The notes beneath the pieces are model-generated. The model had not been told where the DNA came from. It saw only the letters and a list, made by a program, of their open reading frames with translations, and made no database searches. A stretch of 64,000 nucleotides of DNA, taken from Portulaca oleracea (Eukaryota > Streptophyta > Magnoliopsida > Caryophyllales > Portulacaceae). This document shows positions 47,842 through 59,071 of the stretch, in pieces. Numbering within the stretch: position 1 is the first letter of the stretch; each line of letters begins with the position of its first letter. The position numbers and the translations under genes were made by a program. The stretch lies in NCBI GenBank assembly GCA_029582165.1, contig CM055891.1, positions 31,350,832-31,414,831 of the forward strand, read 5' to 3'.

Positions 47842-50244
47842 TTACAACCAACTAAAGTGCTCCAAAGTCGAAAAACTTTCCAACACATCTTCAACTGTAA
47901 TCTCAATCCCATGATCATCTTCAGTCTCAGCAACCTCTTTATCTGCAACCTGTAGGATGCCATGACAATTGTTCCCCCCGGAATTCGAACTCGCAGCTGA
48001 TGAGCTGCTACTTTTCTCCATTGAAAACATCGTCGTCGTATTATTCTGCACAATATTATTCTTTGAAAAAATCGGCTTATTTTCATGAACCATTTGATCT
48101 CCATTAATATCAGTTCTAGGAAGATCATTTTGAGCACCGGTAATGTTTAAGTTCGGCATTAGCATTCGTCCTGGAGGTCTTCGATCAAACGCCCGAGCGC
48201 ACCCGGAGGTTATGTACACTCTGCATAGGCTCAGCTCATGCTGCATCTGCGCGATGATCATCAAATCATCATCAAATCTATAAATATATTAAAATGAAAT
48301 AGTCTAATAATTATAAGTAAATATATAATCATAAGTATTGGTATTCCTTAAAAAGAAAAATTAATAATCGTCGTAATTAACTTGTTGCAACTCCACCTAG
48401 TTTAGTTAAATACATTGTGTTTATGTTTTTATTAAAGTTTCAATGATGAAATATAGAAAAGAGAGTGAATTATAAAATATTTATTGTTAATTAATTAAGT
48501 TTTAATAAAATATTTCAAGTTGATGTTATGCTATATTTTACTAAAATTACAGAAACAGAAAGGAAATAGAATTATCATTGTATTATAACACTTTTTCCAA
48601 GTAATTAAGCATCATCTTTGTTACAAAGAATCTACAAAATTATTCATTATGGATTTCAAGATTTCTCTATTACGTTGCTGATTTATATTAAACGAAGTTT
48701 ACAAAAAGATAAGAAAAAATTGAAAATTTAATTAACTCAATATTTTAAATTTAGCAAATAGATTAAATATATTTCTTAAATTATGTCGACGCCAAATAAA
48801 AATTAGACTTTTTCCCCTGAAAATTCTATTACAAAACAAGGATAGAATTATAGATGCTTTCGCTACCATGTTATTCAAATCCATTTTGAAGACATTGTGT
48901 ACTAAGAAAGTACATAAATGATTGTAGTGCAATCATTTGTACAATTTTTCGTAATTTCTTATTAGTAACTGAATCGATAACTATAACAAAATTACTTCCA
49001 AAAATAAATTTTAAAAAATGCTGAAAACTTTCCCTACCATAAGGTCTGTTTCGTAACGGGTTAAACCGACCTAAAGTTAATCATTCTACTCATATTTTCA
49101 ACTTTTATCTAAATTTATCGATGCTTATTTTACCCAACATTTTCATGTACTCGAAAAAACAGACATACCTCGGGAATAGTGTTCGAGGTTGGTGAAGGGT
49201 AAAAGTGTTGGTGAGGTTTGATGGCCTTATACTCATTCAACTTCCACTTGGTTTTCCTCCCTGTGGGAGCTTTGCCTCTATAGAAAACCATGGTTTTCTT
49301 GATGCCGATCACCTTGTTGTTTTCCGACGAGTAGATGTAAGTCGGCGAGCCGGTGGCCTTCCAGTAGCCGGAACCGGTGCTCCGGGTAGGCCTCCCGCCT
49401 CGAGCTTCTCTCTCTTGCCTTGGGCTGAAGAAGAACCACTGCTCCCTCTCTCCATTGCATAGCTCCCCTGCTAACCCTATTTTACACAAAAATTCTGTGG
49501 GTCAACAAAAATTTATGTTTTGGTAATTTTTAATAAATAAAGGCAAGTTTCGGTAAGTAGTGAGAAAAGTGATAATTTTGAATAAAATAATGGATTTTAA
49601 AGAGAAAATAAGTATCGATAAATATGTAAGTTTTGATAAATTTTGTTAGTTCTGATAAATTTTTGTAAATAGTTATCTAATCTCATTTGTCCACCAAATT
49701 TATAGGCTATAAACTAAAGTGACCCAAAGCTACATGTACGTGACCCATTATTATTATTATTATTATTATTATTATCCAATGCTTAAAACATGCATGTAGC
49801 TCACATGGTATAAAGAATTTCAACTTCAAGGTAATGGAATCGATTCTCATTACTTACATTATTCCTTAATTATATGGAGTTCTACTGAACCCTACTACAG
49901 TTTGAGCCTAAATTCTTCTTCCCTTGACCCGTTAAGCTTTACTACGCAAGCCCTAAAACATGGACTTGCGTAGTAAGATCATTCTAAATTACCCAGATTA
50001 AAAAAAAAAAGCGACCCGTATTTTGAAACAAATCAACCCGATTATATTATCACACCCGAATGACAACCCACTTACCAGGGAGTTGAGAGGGTTCGAAGCT
50101 GTAGAAATCGATCGAAGGGATGACCCGATCGAGGTCGGGATTGAGAGAATGGAGCTTTTGGTTGAGGTAGAAGGAGATGAGTTCTTCTTCAGTTGGGTAG
50201 AATCGGAACCCTGGTGGAAGCACCTCTTCTTCCATCATCATCAT
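47842..50244 (-). CDS. NAC-domain transcription factor, NAC090-like
   Basis: Three exons: 50244-50076, 49476-49169 and 48246-47842, encoding 293 residues. The NAC domain carries all five subdomains: [19 protein letters not shown] (A), [17 protein letters not shown] (B), [20 protein letters not shown] then [13 protein letters not shown] (C), [20 protein letters not shown] (D) and [10 protein letters not shown] (E). The [20 protein letters not shown] form and RAFDRRPPG after subdomain E are typical of the NAC090/NAC061/NAC036 clade. These factors repress salicylic-acid-linked senescence and defence in Arabidopsis. The C-terminal ~120 residues are Ser/Asn-rich and end [17 protein letters not shown], a probable regulatory motif. 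The four leading Met codons leave the exact start open. Nuclear DNA-binding role is from family knowledge. Confidence 0.94.
49490..49720. repeat. GGTAA-rich repeat-family copy in NAC intron 1
   Basis: Repeats such as TTTTGGTAATTTTTAATAAA, AAGTTTCGGTAAGTAG and GTAAGTTTTGATAAATTTT resemble 23805-24012 and 42280-42509. The ends are diverged (TCAACAAAAATTTATG left, CATTTGTCCACCAAATTTAT right). Confidence 0.5.
49750..49776. repeat. (ATT)n microsatellite
   Basis: Nine or so tandem ATT units within the first intron of the NAC gene. Confidence 0.9.
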
Positions 50245-50526
50245 CTATTGATGTTAATAGCAAACTCTACTTGTTGTTTTTTCTCTTTTTAATTTGAGAT
50301 TAGATTATAAGTTTATAACTTTGGTTGGGGTTCACTTATATATGAGCCATCCATTGACTTGAAAAAGGAGGGGTAAGGATGGGTGAAAGACAATTTTGTC
50401 CTTGTCCATTAAACCACCACAATAAGGGAAGAAGAAAAGTCCCATATTAATTATTTTGTGGGAATAAATTGGCACTTAATTTTTTTTTGGGGGTATTTTC
50501 CAAACTCAATTTGGTCCCACATGTGA
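50245..50526 (-). promoter_or_regulatory. NAC gene upstream region
   Basis: 5' UTR and proximal promoter of the NAC gene. On the minus strand TATATAAGTGAACC at about 50328-50341 is a good TATA-box candidate, about 85 bp before the ATG. Confidence 0.5.
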
Positions 50527-50712
50527 GGCGACACCGTTTTTTTTTTTGCGTTAATTTGTGTTACGGTAAGTTACGATTCGGTAAGTTGTAGTAGATTATG
50601 TTAACTTGTGGTGTCAATAGTAAAAATGTAATGATAATTTGTGGTGAGTTGCGATAGGTTGTGGTAATTTGCGTCGCGGATAGTTGCGTTAACGCACTAA
50701 AGAACGGTGCCA
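50527..50712. repeat. MITE of the GTTCTTTA subtype in the distal NAC promoter
   Basis: The left end GGCGACACCGTTTTTTTTTT and, on the other strand, the right end GGCACCGTTCTTTAGTGCGT followed by TAACGC, form imperfect inverted repeats. The interior shows the same GTTACGGTAAG/GTTGTGGTAA steps as the GTTCTTTT family. It is a relative of the truncated copy at 28595. Confidence 0.55.
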
Positions 50713-51386
50713 AATGGGGGAAGGAAAGAACCGAAAAAGTAAAAATTACAAGACCATTTAGCCTTTGCTCAATTTTATTTTATATTCGTCAAGTTGGGAG
50801 AGAAATATTAATATCTAAAAAGTACTCGGGTATGAATATTGTTTGACATATAGCACAGTAAACTTCAAAGAAAATACAATATCAAACTTAATCTATACTT
50901 AATTAGATTTGGCTGTTAAAATTAAGAGTATTTTTTTGGGCCTATGTGTAAGTTAAGTTGAAACAGTCAGAATTATCCTATGCTAGTTATTATGGTCAAT
51001 TAAGATTAATTACATTAACTTTCAAAATTAACATTAATTACATAGAACAAACACATAGAACAAAGCATACATTCAACTTTTGATTTATCAAATTTACTTA
51101 AAAAACTAGAATTAATTAGTATTATTAAATGTAATTATTACATTAAATTTATAATTTAAGACGTAATTAATTTATAATAAAAATGAAAATATAATATAAA
51201 TTAAAGATAAAAAGTGTTATTGTTAGTACGGAGTCTATCTGTACCGTTGAAATTATATCTTTATTGTGGGATTGAACGTCCTTTTGAGAGTCAATTACTG
51301 CTTAATATTTATGTTATTAATTTTGATGATAACAGAGATATACTAATAGGAATAAAATATGAATGTCGTTATTGTGGATGATCTTA
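50713..51386. other. AT-rich spacer
   Basis: No coding-like frame or clear repeat boundary. The sequence is over 70% A+T by eye. Confidence 0.4.
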
Positions 51387-51635
51387 GGCCCTGTTCTTTT
51401 CTGCGGTTGGCAAACTACGGTGTCACAGCATATCGCAATTTGCCACAACCCACCACACTTTACCACAAATCATTACTTTTCTCTCTCTTCACTTTTCTCT
51501 CTCCTCTACTTTTTGCATTCTCTCTCCTTACCCACCCCACATATCAATAACCCGCCACCATTACACCACAACCTCTCACAATTTCACCACACCATACCGT
51601 GTTATACCACAAAATACCGCAGAAAAGAACAGAGC
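51387..51635. mobile_element. GTTCTTTT-type MITE, copy 5 (TTA duplication)
   Basis: Starts GGCCCTGTTCTTTTCTGCGG and ends CCGCAGAAAAGAACAGAGC. Twenty-bp inverted repeats with two mismatches, and exact TTA duplications at 51384-51386 and 51636-51638. The interior is CCACA-rich plus a TTTTCTCTCTCTTC block. This is the best-preserved copy and the one that defines the family ends. Confidence 0.88.
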
Positions 51636-52670
51636 TTAATTGATCACCGCTAGTTAATGCATTTTAAGACTAAAAGGCAAAAAAGTAAATATTGCATCAA
51701 CATTGAAACTTCTGCGCACGCGGTTTGGGAGAAGAAATTGCGAGACAAACACAAGTCACCAACGAGATTGTTTCCCTCGCTCCAAACATGCTTAATAATT
51801 ATTATTTTCCCTTTTTTTTCTGTGTGGAGGATTTTGTCAAGTCTTTGTTTGAATCAGTCAAGACTCAAGAGGTTTTAATTTGTGGCAACGCCAATACGGC
51901 AATACCCTACGATAGTTGTGCACCACATCAATTAATATATCACTGTATTTAACGTGTCCACGGAGCTAACAAAATTTTATCTAATTAGAAATATCTAAAA
52001 TATCCTACCCGAAAAAAAGTTGAGTTTTGGATATAGATTTTTTGTCCACATTTCGATATTGACAGATTATTTAGACATAAAAATGTTCTTTTTTTCTATT
52101 ATCTGAACCTGATTTTAGCTTCGTTTGAATTGAGCAATCGGGTCCGAACATAAAATTTTCGTCCGAATTTGTCCAATCCAAATTAACCTGAACCCGATTT
52201 TTGCTAGCACAATTTGTGGAGTTCTTTTTCATTTCTCGTGTATTTTAAAATCTTATTGTCATTGGGGAAAAAAATCATAGTCATTGCATGAAATGGTACT
52301 TGACATAGACGTACATAATAGTACACTCACTGTGTTTTCCTTCTTGCTCTTAGCTTCCCCTATCACATCCATGATTTGATGTATATATTGTACCAATACA
52401 TAAGAAGCTTTTTTTTTTTTGGCTATATTTACACTTAAATTTGCAAGAAAATATTTATACATAATGAGGAGGATATGTGAGAATATAAACAAATATTAAT
52501 TCTAAGTTTCAATTAATAGTCCTTAAATAAAGTTACAAAATCCTATATTAATTGTTATTTTCTATTGTCTAAATACTAATTACTGGAATAAAACAAACAA
52601 ACTTATGCCACAAACTTGTTCTTATGGATGAGTCATGAGTAGGATATTATCTACTACGGGTATGCTCGAT
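51636..52670. other. AT-rich spacer, nothing recognised
   Basis: Short frames at 51657-51952 show no similarity I recognise and no splice context. No RNA gene. Confidence 0.4.
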
Positions 52671-52935
52671 TAATGAGCGTTCGGAGAAACTCCAAAGTAA
52701 TTTTTCAAGGAAAATTTTTTTATGGAAAAATTTAAAAAAAAATTTTCATGGGAAAGATTATCTCTAGAAAAGTTTTCCTTAAACCCCCTGAAGATTAAGG
52801 AAAATTTTTCCTAGAAAAATGTAAGAAATGGTGGGTTTCCCGTAAAATTTTTCCCAAGTCAATCTACACATTCAAACAAAGGAAAAATACGTCAATATAA
52901 AAATTATTTTTTGACCAACCAAACGTATCCTAACT
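52671..52935. repeat. GGAAAATTTTCC-palindromic repeat, copy A
   Basis: A run of AAGGAAAATTTTTT, TTTTCATGGGAAAG and AGGAAAATTTTTCCTAG steps, then AGAAATGGTGGGTTTCCCGT and TTGACCAACCAAACG at the right end. The order of motifs is the same as at 59072-59292, so the two are copies of one dispersed element. Terminal inverted repeats are weak (GAGCGTTCGG left; CGTTTGG on the other strand at right). Confidence 0.65.
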
Positions 52936-53492
52936 TACAAATTACAAATAAGGGAAGTAATATGAAGATATGAAGGAAGGTCTTGACCTATTCCTTGCTT
53001 TTTGGATTAATTGTTTCTAAAAAGTCAGGGCCCTTTCAAATCCAAATGACTTGAGGTGCTGGGGATAGACTGGACAGTGATCGATCTATATATGGGGATA
53101 GCCTCCTTCGATATAATCATAATTTTGACATCATCCCCCTCTATAGCAATGATGTAATCAATTTATCCTACAGTTATGGATTTATTTATGCTTATAATTT
53201 ACGGTTATGACTTAGGATTGACCTTGTTAAGATCTATTGTCAATTGTTGGAGTGAAAATCAAAGCATAAATGTAATGCAAGTAGACGTATTCATGAAATA
53301 TCAAGGATAATAATTGTGATGGATGAATAAAGGTATAGGGAGGTGCAATATATTTTATGTAGGTGGAAACTTAATACAGAAAAAAAAATCACAAACGATA
53401 ACTAATATCTATTAACAAAAGAAATATTATAAGAGGTAAAGTATAAATTATCGTACATTCTCACAACTTAGGAATAATGAGTAAGGGTGAAG

Positions 53493-53496
<4 letters not shown>
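52936..53496. other. AT-rich spacer
   Basis: No coding, repeat boundary or RNA gene recognised between the palindromic repeat and the TA microsatellite. Confidence 0.4.

Positions 53497-53546
<50 letters not shown>
53497..53546. repeat. (TA)n microsatellite, about 25 units
   Basis: Uninterrupted TA repeat directly adjoining the left end of a Stowaway-like MITE, whose target site is TA. Confidence 0.95.
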
Positions 53547-53551
<5 letters not shown>

Positions 53552-53842
53552 CTGTTTCATATTAATTTACACATTTCAAAATTTTTCACGTATCAAGGTT
53601 CAACTAAAAAAACTACTCACATAATTAAATAACACTATTTTCCAATATGTTTTTCCGGATATCAAGGTGTAGGTAGTGAGAAAATGTGAGTATGAGTATT
53701 TTTTTATTAATTGAAAAAGTAAAAAGTTAACATAATTATTAAGTTTAAAATAATTAAATTAGGTATTGAGAAATGAAAATTGACGATTATTTTGGAACAA
53801 GAAAAGTTAGTTTAAGTGTCAATTAATATGGTACGAAGGGAG
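53547..53842. mobile_element. Stowaway-like MITE inserted in a TA repeat
   Basis: The left end TCCCTCTGTTTCATATTAAT pairs with the right end ATTAATATGGTACGAAGGGA. TA lies on both sides. Internal sequence is AT-rich and non-coding. The CTCCCTCCGTTCC-type end and TA target are characteristic of Tc1/mariner-related Stowaway elements. Confidence 0.75.
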
Positions 53843-54463
53843 TATATATATGTATTTTAACTTTAAATCATATAGCATGTTATAACTAAAAAAATTAAAA
53901 TTATTCTAATTCGAAAATTTTAAAAATACAAGTTGGTGTCTTAAAAACAAAATAAAAAGTACTTTTCTACATCAAACGTACTTTAGCCTATTTTAAAGTA
54001 ATGTGACTTTAAAGGTAGGGCGTAAAATATTATCCCTTAGCAATTATTGTGAGAGGAAAGCCACACGAGGCTAACTACGCGTCTAGGCAATCATTTTGAG
54101 GTTAGAGAAATAAACAAAAAAGCTCCATTTTATGGACCATAACAAATTTACAATATACCAGCTGAGGAAGAGGAACAAGTAAAGGCTTTGGAAAACAAGG
54201 GCTGCTCTTTGTTAGTATTCCTATATCCTTTCTAGATAGTTTCTCCCCTTTTCTTTTGGTGCACTATTTAATGTTATTTTTTAATTAAGAATTGTTATAA
54301 TGTATTTTTTATTAAAAAATTACAATATAATACGAATTTAAAGACAATATTTTTGTATAATAGAACACTATATACGTTGAAATCTTAATGGTTTTAGTTT
54401 TTAAAATTTGACTGATACTTAGATGAATGTAATAGTCAATATGGAGCAAAAGGAGTAATAACC
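53843..54463. other. AT-rich spacer with a Stowaway-like end
   Basis: Contains AATATGGAGCAAAAGGAGTA at about 54438-54457, resembling a Stowaway right end whose left partner I could not place. No gene. Confidence 0.35.
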
Positions 54464-54731
54464 ACTCCTTCTACGTTCCATATTAATTGTCCCATTGTTT
54501 TTCTTTAACTAAGAATTTCTTCTTCACTGGGAAAGCACGCAACTTAATTTTCAGACTTTTTTTAACCCATTTTTCTTTATAACATATTTTATCAAAAAAT
54601 TACAACATTATATTATTATGATATTATTTGATGTTATGAACCTAATTATAATACTTTTGTATATTAGAATATTGTGTATGTTAGAGAAAATAATGAAGTC
54701 AAGAGATAATTAATATGGAATGGAGGGAGTA
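54464..54731. mobile_element. Stowaway-like MITE
   Basis: The left end ACTCCTTCTACGTTCCATAT pairs with the right end ATATGGAATGGAGGGAGT. The interior is AT-rich and non-coding. It is followed 10 bp later by a GTTCTTTT-type MITE. Confidence 0.7.
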
Positions 54732-54741
54732 ACTGTATTAA

Positions 54742-55059
54742 GGCCCCGTTCTTTCATACGGCTGGTTGTGGTGTGACGCGGTGCAGTGGTAGAATTGTGG
54801 TGAATTGTGGTAGATTGTGGTGGGTTGTGGGAAGTTGTGGTGGGTTTTGATTTTAGTAATTGTAAATGTGTTGGAAAATGTGAAATTCTGATGGGCGGTG
54901 GAAAGTTTTAACTTTTAATAAAAAGATAAATTAAATTAGAAAAAATAGATTGTGTTGGGTTGTGGTAGATTGTGATGAATTGGTGGGTTGTGGTGGGATA
55001 TGACAAATTGCGGTGAGGTGTGACACCGCAGCCAACCAGTCACATAAAAGAATATGGCC
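54742..55059. mobile_element. GTTCTTTT-type MITE, copy 6 (TAA duplication)
   Basis: Starts GGCCCCGTTCTTTCATACGG and ends ACATAAAAGAATATGGCC. TAA duplications at 54739-54741 and 55060-55062. The interior on this strand is a quasi-tandem series of GTTGTGGTGGGTT-type units on both flanks of an AT-rich centre. Confidence 0.85.
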
Positions 55060-55978
55060 TAAATGTTGGAACGAAATTGGGAGATATTAACATCAAATAG
55101 TGGAGGTGAAAATGATGATTATCTGGAAAAATTGCCCCATTAATGCATTTGTTTTGCAAAATCAGACCAAGTCTAACCATCATTATTGCATTGGAGAAAA
55201 GTATATCCTTTGCTCTCCATGATCTTAATCCTAGGCTATATCATAAGTCAATCTTAAGTCCTTAACTAAACATCTTATATTCTTATTTGACCTTTTCTTT
55301 TCCACATGCGTCTTCATTCCATTTGTACTTTTAGATTAATCTTCATAAAACAATAAAAGTTAGGTAGTAAGACATACGTACATACGTCCTAGATAACGTC
55401 ATAAGGTTAAATCCTTTGTTATGGACAAACAACCACAAATTGTAACTTAAAATTTCATTGGATGATGATATGTGTCTAAGTGTCTTGTGTAAAAATCTTT
55501 TTGAATATCTTTTTTATTCATCAAATAACTATTTATAATGATGTTTTAACTTTTTTTTATAATAATTATTAACTATCGATTATAACTTATAAGAAATTTA
55601 CCATTTATTGACTACGCCATAGATATAAATGACACTCTAATCAAATCAACGCTATCTATTATGCATATTTTATGCGCTTTGACAAAGCTAAATAATTATG
55701 TAAAAATATATAATTTTATATAGCATTATCATATGAAATTCAATTATATCATTATTTCATATTAATATTATTAATAATATATATTTTTACATTAAACAAA
55801 ACACTTAAAAGATGTCCTAGTACAAATCTCACACCACTCTTGAATTATTTAATATATAATTAAAATATAAATGGAGGGAGGAAAGCAAAACCTAAGACCT
55901 AACAAAATTTCAACCGAAGTCTTTAACTGTTATTGCCATTTCTATTATATTTCACTTCTAAACCTTTTACAGTCTTCA
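55060..55978. other. AT-rich spacer
   Basis: Over 900 bp without coding signal, repeat boundary or RNA gene. Confidence 0.4.
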
Positions 55979-56194
55979 GGCCCTATTATTTTATACGGTA
56001 CTGTTGCGATGCGGTAAGTTGCGGTGTGGTAAAGTGCGGTAAATTGTAGTTGTGGTGGAAATTAAAAAGTGGGTATTGAAAATATATTAATTAAAAAAGT
56101 TATTGTGGTAAGTTGTGGTGGATTATGGTAAGTTGTGGTGAGTTGCGGTAACTTGCAGTATCGCAAAGTGCTGTACCGTATAATAGAATGGGCC
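55979..56194. mobile_element. GTTCTTTT-type MITE, copy 7 (diverged ends)
   Basis: Starts GGCCCTATTATTTTATACGG and ends CCGTATAATAGAATGGGCC, an 18-19 bp inverted repeat. The interior has GCGGTAAGTTGCGGTGTGG and GTTGTGGTGAGTTGCGG. Flanks CTTCA/CTGAAG do not give a clean duplication. Confidence 0.75.
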
Positions 56195-56785
56195 CTGAAG
56201 CAATATATTTCTGAAACAATTTTCTCTACAAATCTAATAATAATACTGTACATAATAAATCTTCATAAATATTGAGAACTTGCTATCAAAAGTTATAAAA
56301 ATTGACTAAATTTTTAGGTCAAGAAATATGAATACCCTATCTATCAAGAGTCAAGACCAAGCTTCTTGATTGAGTGTATTGACGGGAGTTGGACCATTCT
56401 GATAGCTGCCTAAGATTTCGATATATTCTGCCCCTGGATCTTTCAATCAGATCAATTATACCAATTCCATGTTAAAGTTACGCTGGACTTTTCCTACAAA
56501 TTAGTGCACAATATGTTGGACTTGGTCCACCATTCATCTCTCCCTTCTTTTTAGGGCCCCATAAAACCAGACTAAGTACATAACTGCAACTATTAAGCAC
56601 AGAAATCACACTGTAATTAGCATATTAGTACTTGTTACTACTTTTCTTACGTACACACCTAAGGATTGATTAATTATACATAAAGACACAAACATGCGTA
56701 ACACAGTAGACAACTCTTTACTCGGTTGCCCTTTACACATTAATTACCCAACTACAATTACATAATTAAGAACCTAGTTACATAA
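56195..56785. other. Spacer and 3' region of the Ole e 1-like gene
   Basis: The proximal part should be the 3' UTR of the minus-strand gene. Nothing else recognised. Confidence 0.35.
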
Positions 56786-58283
56786 TCAAGGGATGCCGAT
56801 GATAGGGAAGAAAGGGGTGTAGTAGCTGGTGGGCGGGAGCCCGTACTCCGGTGGGAAGGGGAAATCGACTGTCTTGGATGACCCGACCGAGTCGCACTTC
56901 CCAGGGCACGTTTTCGAGAACGAGAGAGGCGAGATGAGGGTGTAATAAGTGTTCTTCTTGTCATCGTCACCTTGTGCTGATGCGGTGACTATCTCGGAAA
57001 CCATGTCTTTTCTCCGAGCATAGAGCTGGTTCGGGCCACCGAGCAGCTTTGCCAGGCAGTTGGGTGCGGTAGACGTTTCAGAGGTTGCGGGAACTGATGG
57101 GAGATCGGTTTTGAAAGCGCCGTCTGTTTCGGTTATTGCTGTTGACAGTTTCTTCACTTTGTCACACTTTACTAGAACCCTGATTCCTGAAAAAGGGGGG
57201 GGGGGGGACCGGAAAACCGTGAGTTTGGTTCGTACGTATTGGTCGTCGTTGGACAGCAAAAACATGCAACTGTGAAAGACTTCCAGTGACAAATCTGGGG
57301 TCTTGACAGCAAGACTTTGTCGTATCAGATATATGACAACCTTGACATGGATGGGTATAGAACTAGTCAAGTCATGTGCTATAGCATGGAGAAATTAGGG
57401 CCTAAACTCACATGGACAGTGCCCCATAGGCAAGGGTGAAGCCAAAAAAGGTCTCGGACAGAGCTATAAGTTAGGTTCAAGATTGTATGGGGTCATAATG
57501 CTAAAATTCTACTTAAGTTTGTACATTTTATGATACTTGAATGTTTGAAAATTAGTTATACACAAAAGAACGAGGGGGCCACGGCCACATCCAGCCCACT
57601 TGAAGCTTCACCGTTGCCCGTATTTGAAGGTGAGGGAGTATAAAAGTTACTCACGATACAATATGAGCATATTTGTATTTATGCCTAAACCTAGGGGGAA
57701 AATTCACAAAATCATGGGACTTAAAAGTTACATTGGCACTAGAAAATCAGTAATTCCTCCGTTTCCACGATACTTGTAGCCACAGCATATAATACATGCA
57801 CCAAGTTTGAAATTCGACTATAAATTTCTCAGTATATATAATTATCTACTCCCTCCGTTCCATACTAATTGTCATAATTTTGACTTTCACGGTCTCCAAT
57901 GTGTCTCTTTGATTGATAATTTTTTACATAAATATGTCATCAACAATTGCAATATTACACTTCTATAATAGTATTTTTCGTTACACAGCCTACACTACAT
58001 AATGATATGAAAACAAGAAACTGATATGGTCATGCAATACAGAGTTACAAAACAACTGCTGTAGATATAATAACTACTGAAAAGCTGTCAAACATTCTTC
58101 CAAACAAAGAAAGAGTCAGGGTTACCACCCATCATAAGGATAGAGAAGCATACCAGAGAAATCGAAGTCAGGACCGCAGTCGGAGCACATAACCGAGCCC
58201 TTCACCACGGAGCAGAAGGCGAGCTCCACCCTCGAGAAAGTCAGAGCTAACACGAGCACGGTAATGAGCTGAGGAAACGCCAT
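56786..58283 (-). CDS. Pollen Ole e 1 allergen/extensin-family secreted protein
   Basis: Two exons, 58283-58154 and 57186-56786, encode 176 residues. Residues 1-24 are a signal peptide (MAFPQLITVLVLALTFSRVE). The Ole e 1 domain follows with SVVKGSVMCSDCGP, GIRVLVKCDKVKKL, TETDGAFKTDLP, PNCLAKLLGGPNQLYARRKD and CPGKCDS. Its Cys residues are placed as in the family. The tail is Pro/Tyr-rich (FPFPPEYGLPPTSYYTPFF), as in extensin-like members. Such proteins are secreted to the cell wall; the molecular role of most is unknown. The intron acceptor is unusual: its pyrimidine tract is C13 followed by T5 and CAG. The start is the only ATG giving a signal peptide. Confidence 0.92.
57195..57207 (+). repeat. 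Poly-G tract (poly-C in the transcript) at the Ole e 1-like acceptor
   Basis: G13 on the plus strand, 8 bp from the exon 2 border. In the gene's sense it forms the polypyrimidine tract of the 3' splice site. Confidence 0.9.
57429..57619. repeat. Short inverted-end element in the Ole e 1-like intron
   Basis: The left end GGCAAGGGTGAAGCCAAAAA pairs with the right end read on the other strand, GGGCAACGGTGAAGCTTCAA (about 15 bp). A GGGGGCCACGGCCAC segment lies just inside the right end. No clear target duplication. MITE-like, superfamily unknown. Confidence 0.5.
57848..57875. repeat. Stowaway-like left end in the Ole e 1-like intron
   Basis: CTCCCTCCGTTCCATACTAA after a TA step matches the Stowaway left end. 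No right end found in the next 300 bp. Confidence 0.5.
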
Positions 58284-59071
58284 AAAAGCAGCCGAATTGT
58301 AGAATGCTGTAAACCGAGAAATGTGTTTTAACCTGCACGGAAGGTAGCATCGGAGCGACGTATATTAATAGAGAAGCCAAGTATGTCCAGTTAGGGATGG
58401 TATGGGTATTGAATGAACTGGACCCAAAGCTTGAGTAAGTGGTTGGGTAGCAGTAAGATTCAAGATTTCCTCTTGAACCATATGACTCCTGCAGTAGTGT
58501 CATGGTAAAGTACCGTAGTGTGAAATTAATGCAGTTTCAAAGTTACAGACAGAGATTCAGGCTCATGTGAGAGCCTCTGCCTGATGCAATTACTACTCAC
58601 TGCCTCTAGTAACCCGGAAACGAGACGAGTGTCTCTTCACCAGTATTAGTAGGTCCTGTGGTACCCATTTGTGCGACTTACCCGTCCTCTTGTTTTCGTA
58701 CCCCATGGCATCATTTCCTCCACTCTCTTTCTCATTGACAAGAGAACAGATGACAATGCATGGTGAAAGGGGAAAAAAAAAGGGGGGGGGGGGGGGGAAT
58801 TAAAGAAACAAGTACCCAGCAACCAACTAGATTTCACAAGAAAGAGGCATATAACCTATGTAGGACATTTGACATAAATATATTGACATTATCTGTTTCT
58901 GTCTCGGTTTAGATGAGCCATCAAGACAGTAATTCTGCCAAATATCAAGCATCCAAACAGGTAGTTAACTGAGTATGAGATAAGGTTGTAATTAAACTTG
59001 CCAATGTGTGACCTGGTTTTCTGGCAAGTGATAGAGAATTAAATCAATCAGACTAGCAGATTTGCTGGCAA
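58284..59071 (-). promoter_or_regulatory. Upstream region of the Ole e 1-like gene
   Basis: Promoter and 5' UTR. On the minus strand TATTAATATACGTCG at about 58359-58373 is a candidate TATA region about 80-90 bp before the ATG. A9 followed by G16 occurs at 58773-58797. Confidence 0.4.
58782..58797 (+). repeat. Poly-G tract (G16)
   Basis: A9 directly followed by sixteen G on the plus strand, about 500 bp upstream of the Ole e 1-like gene. Confidence 0.9.
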
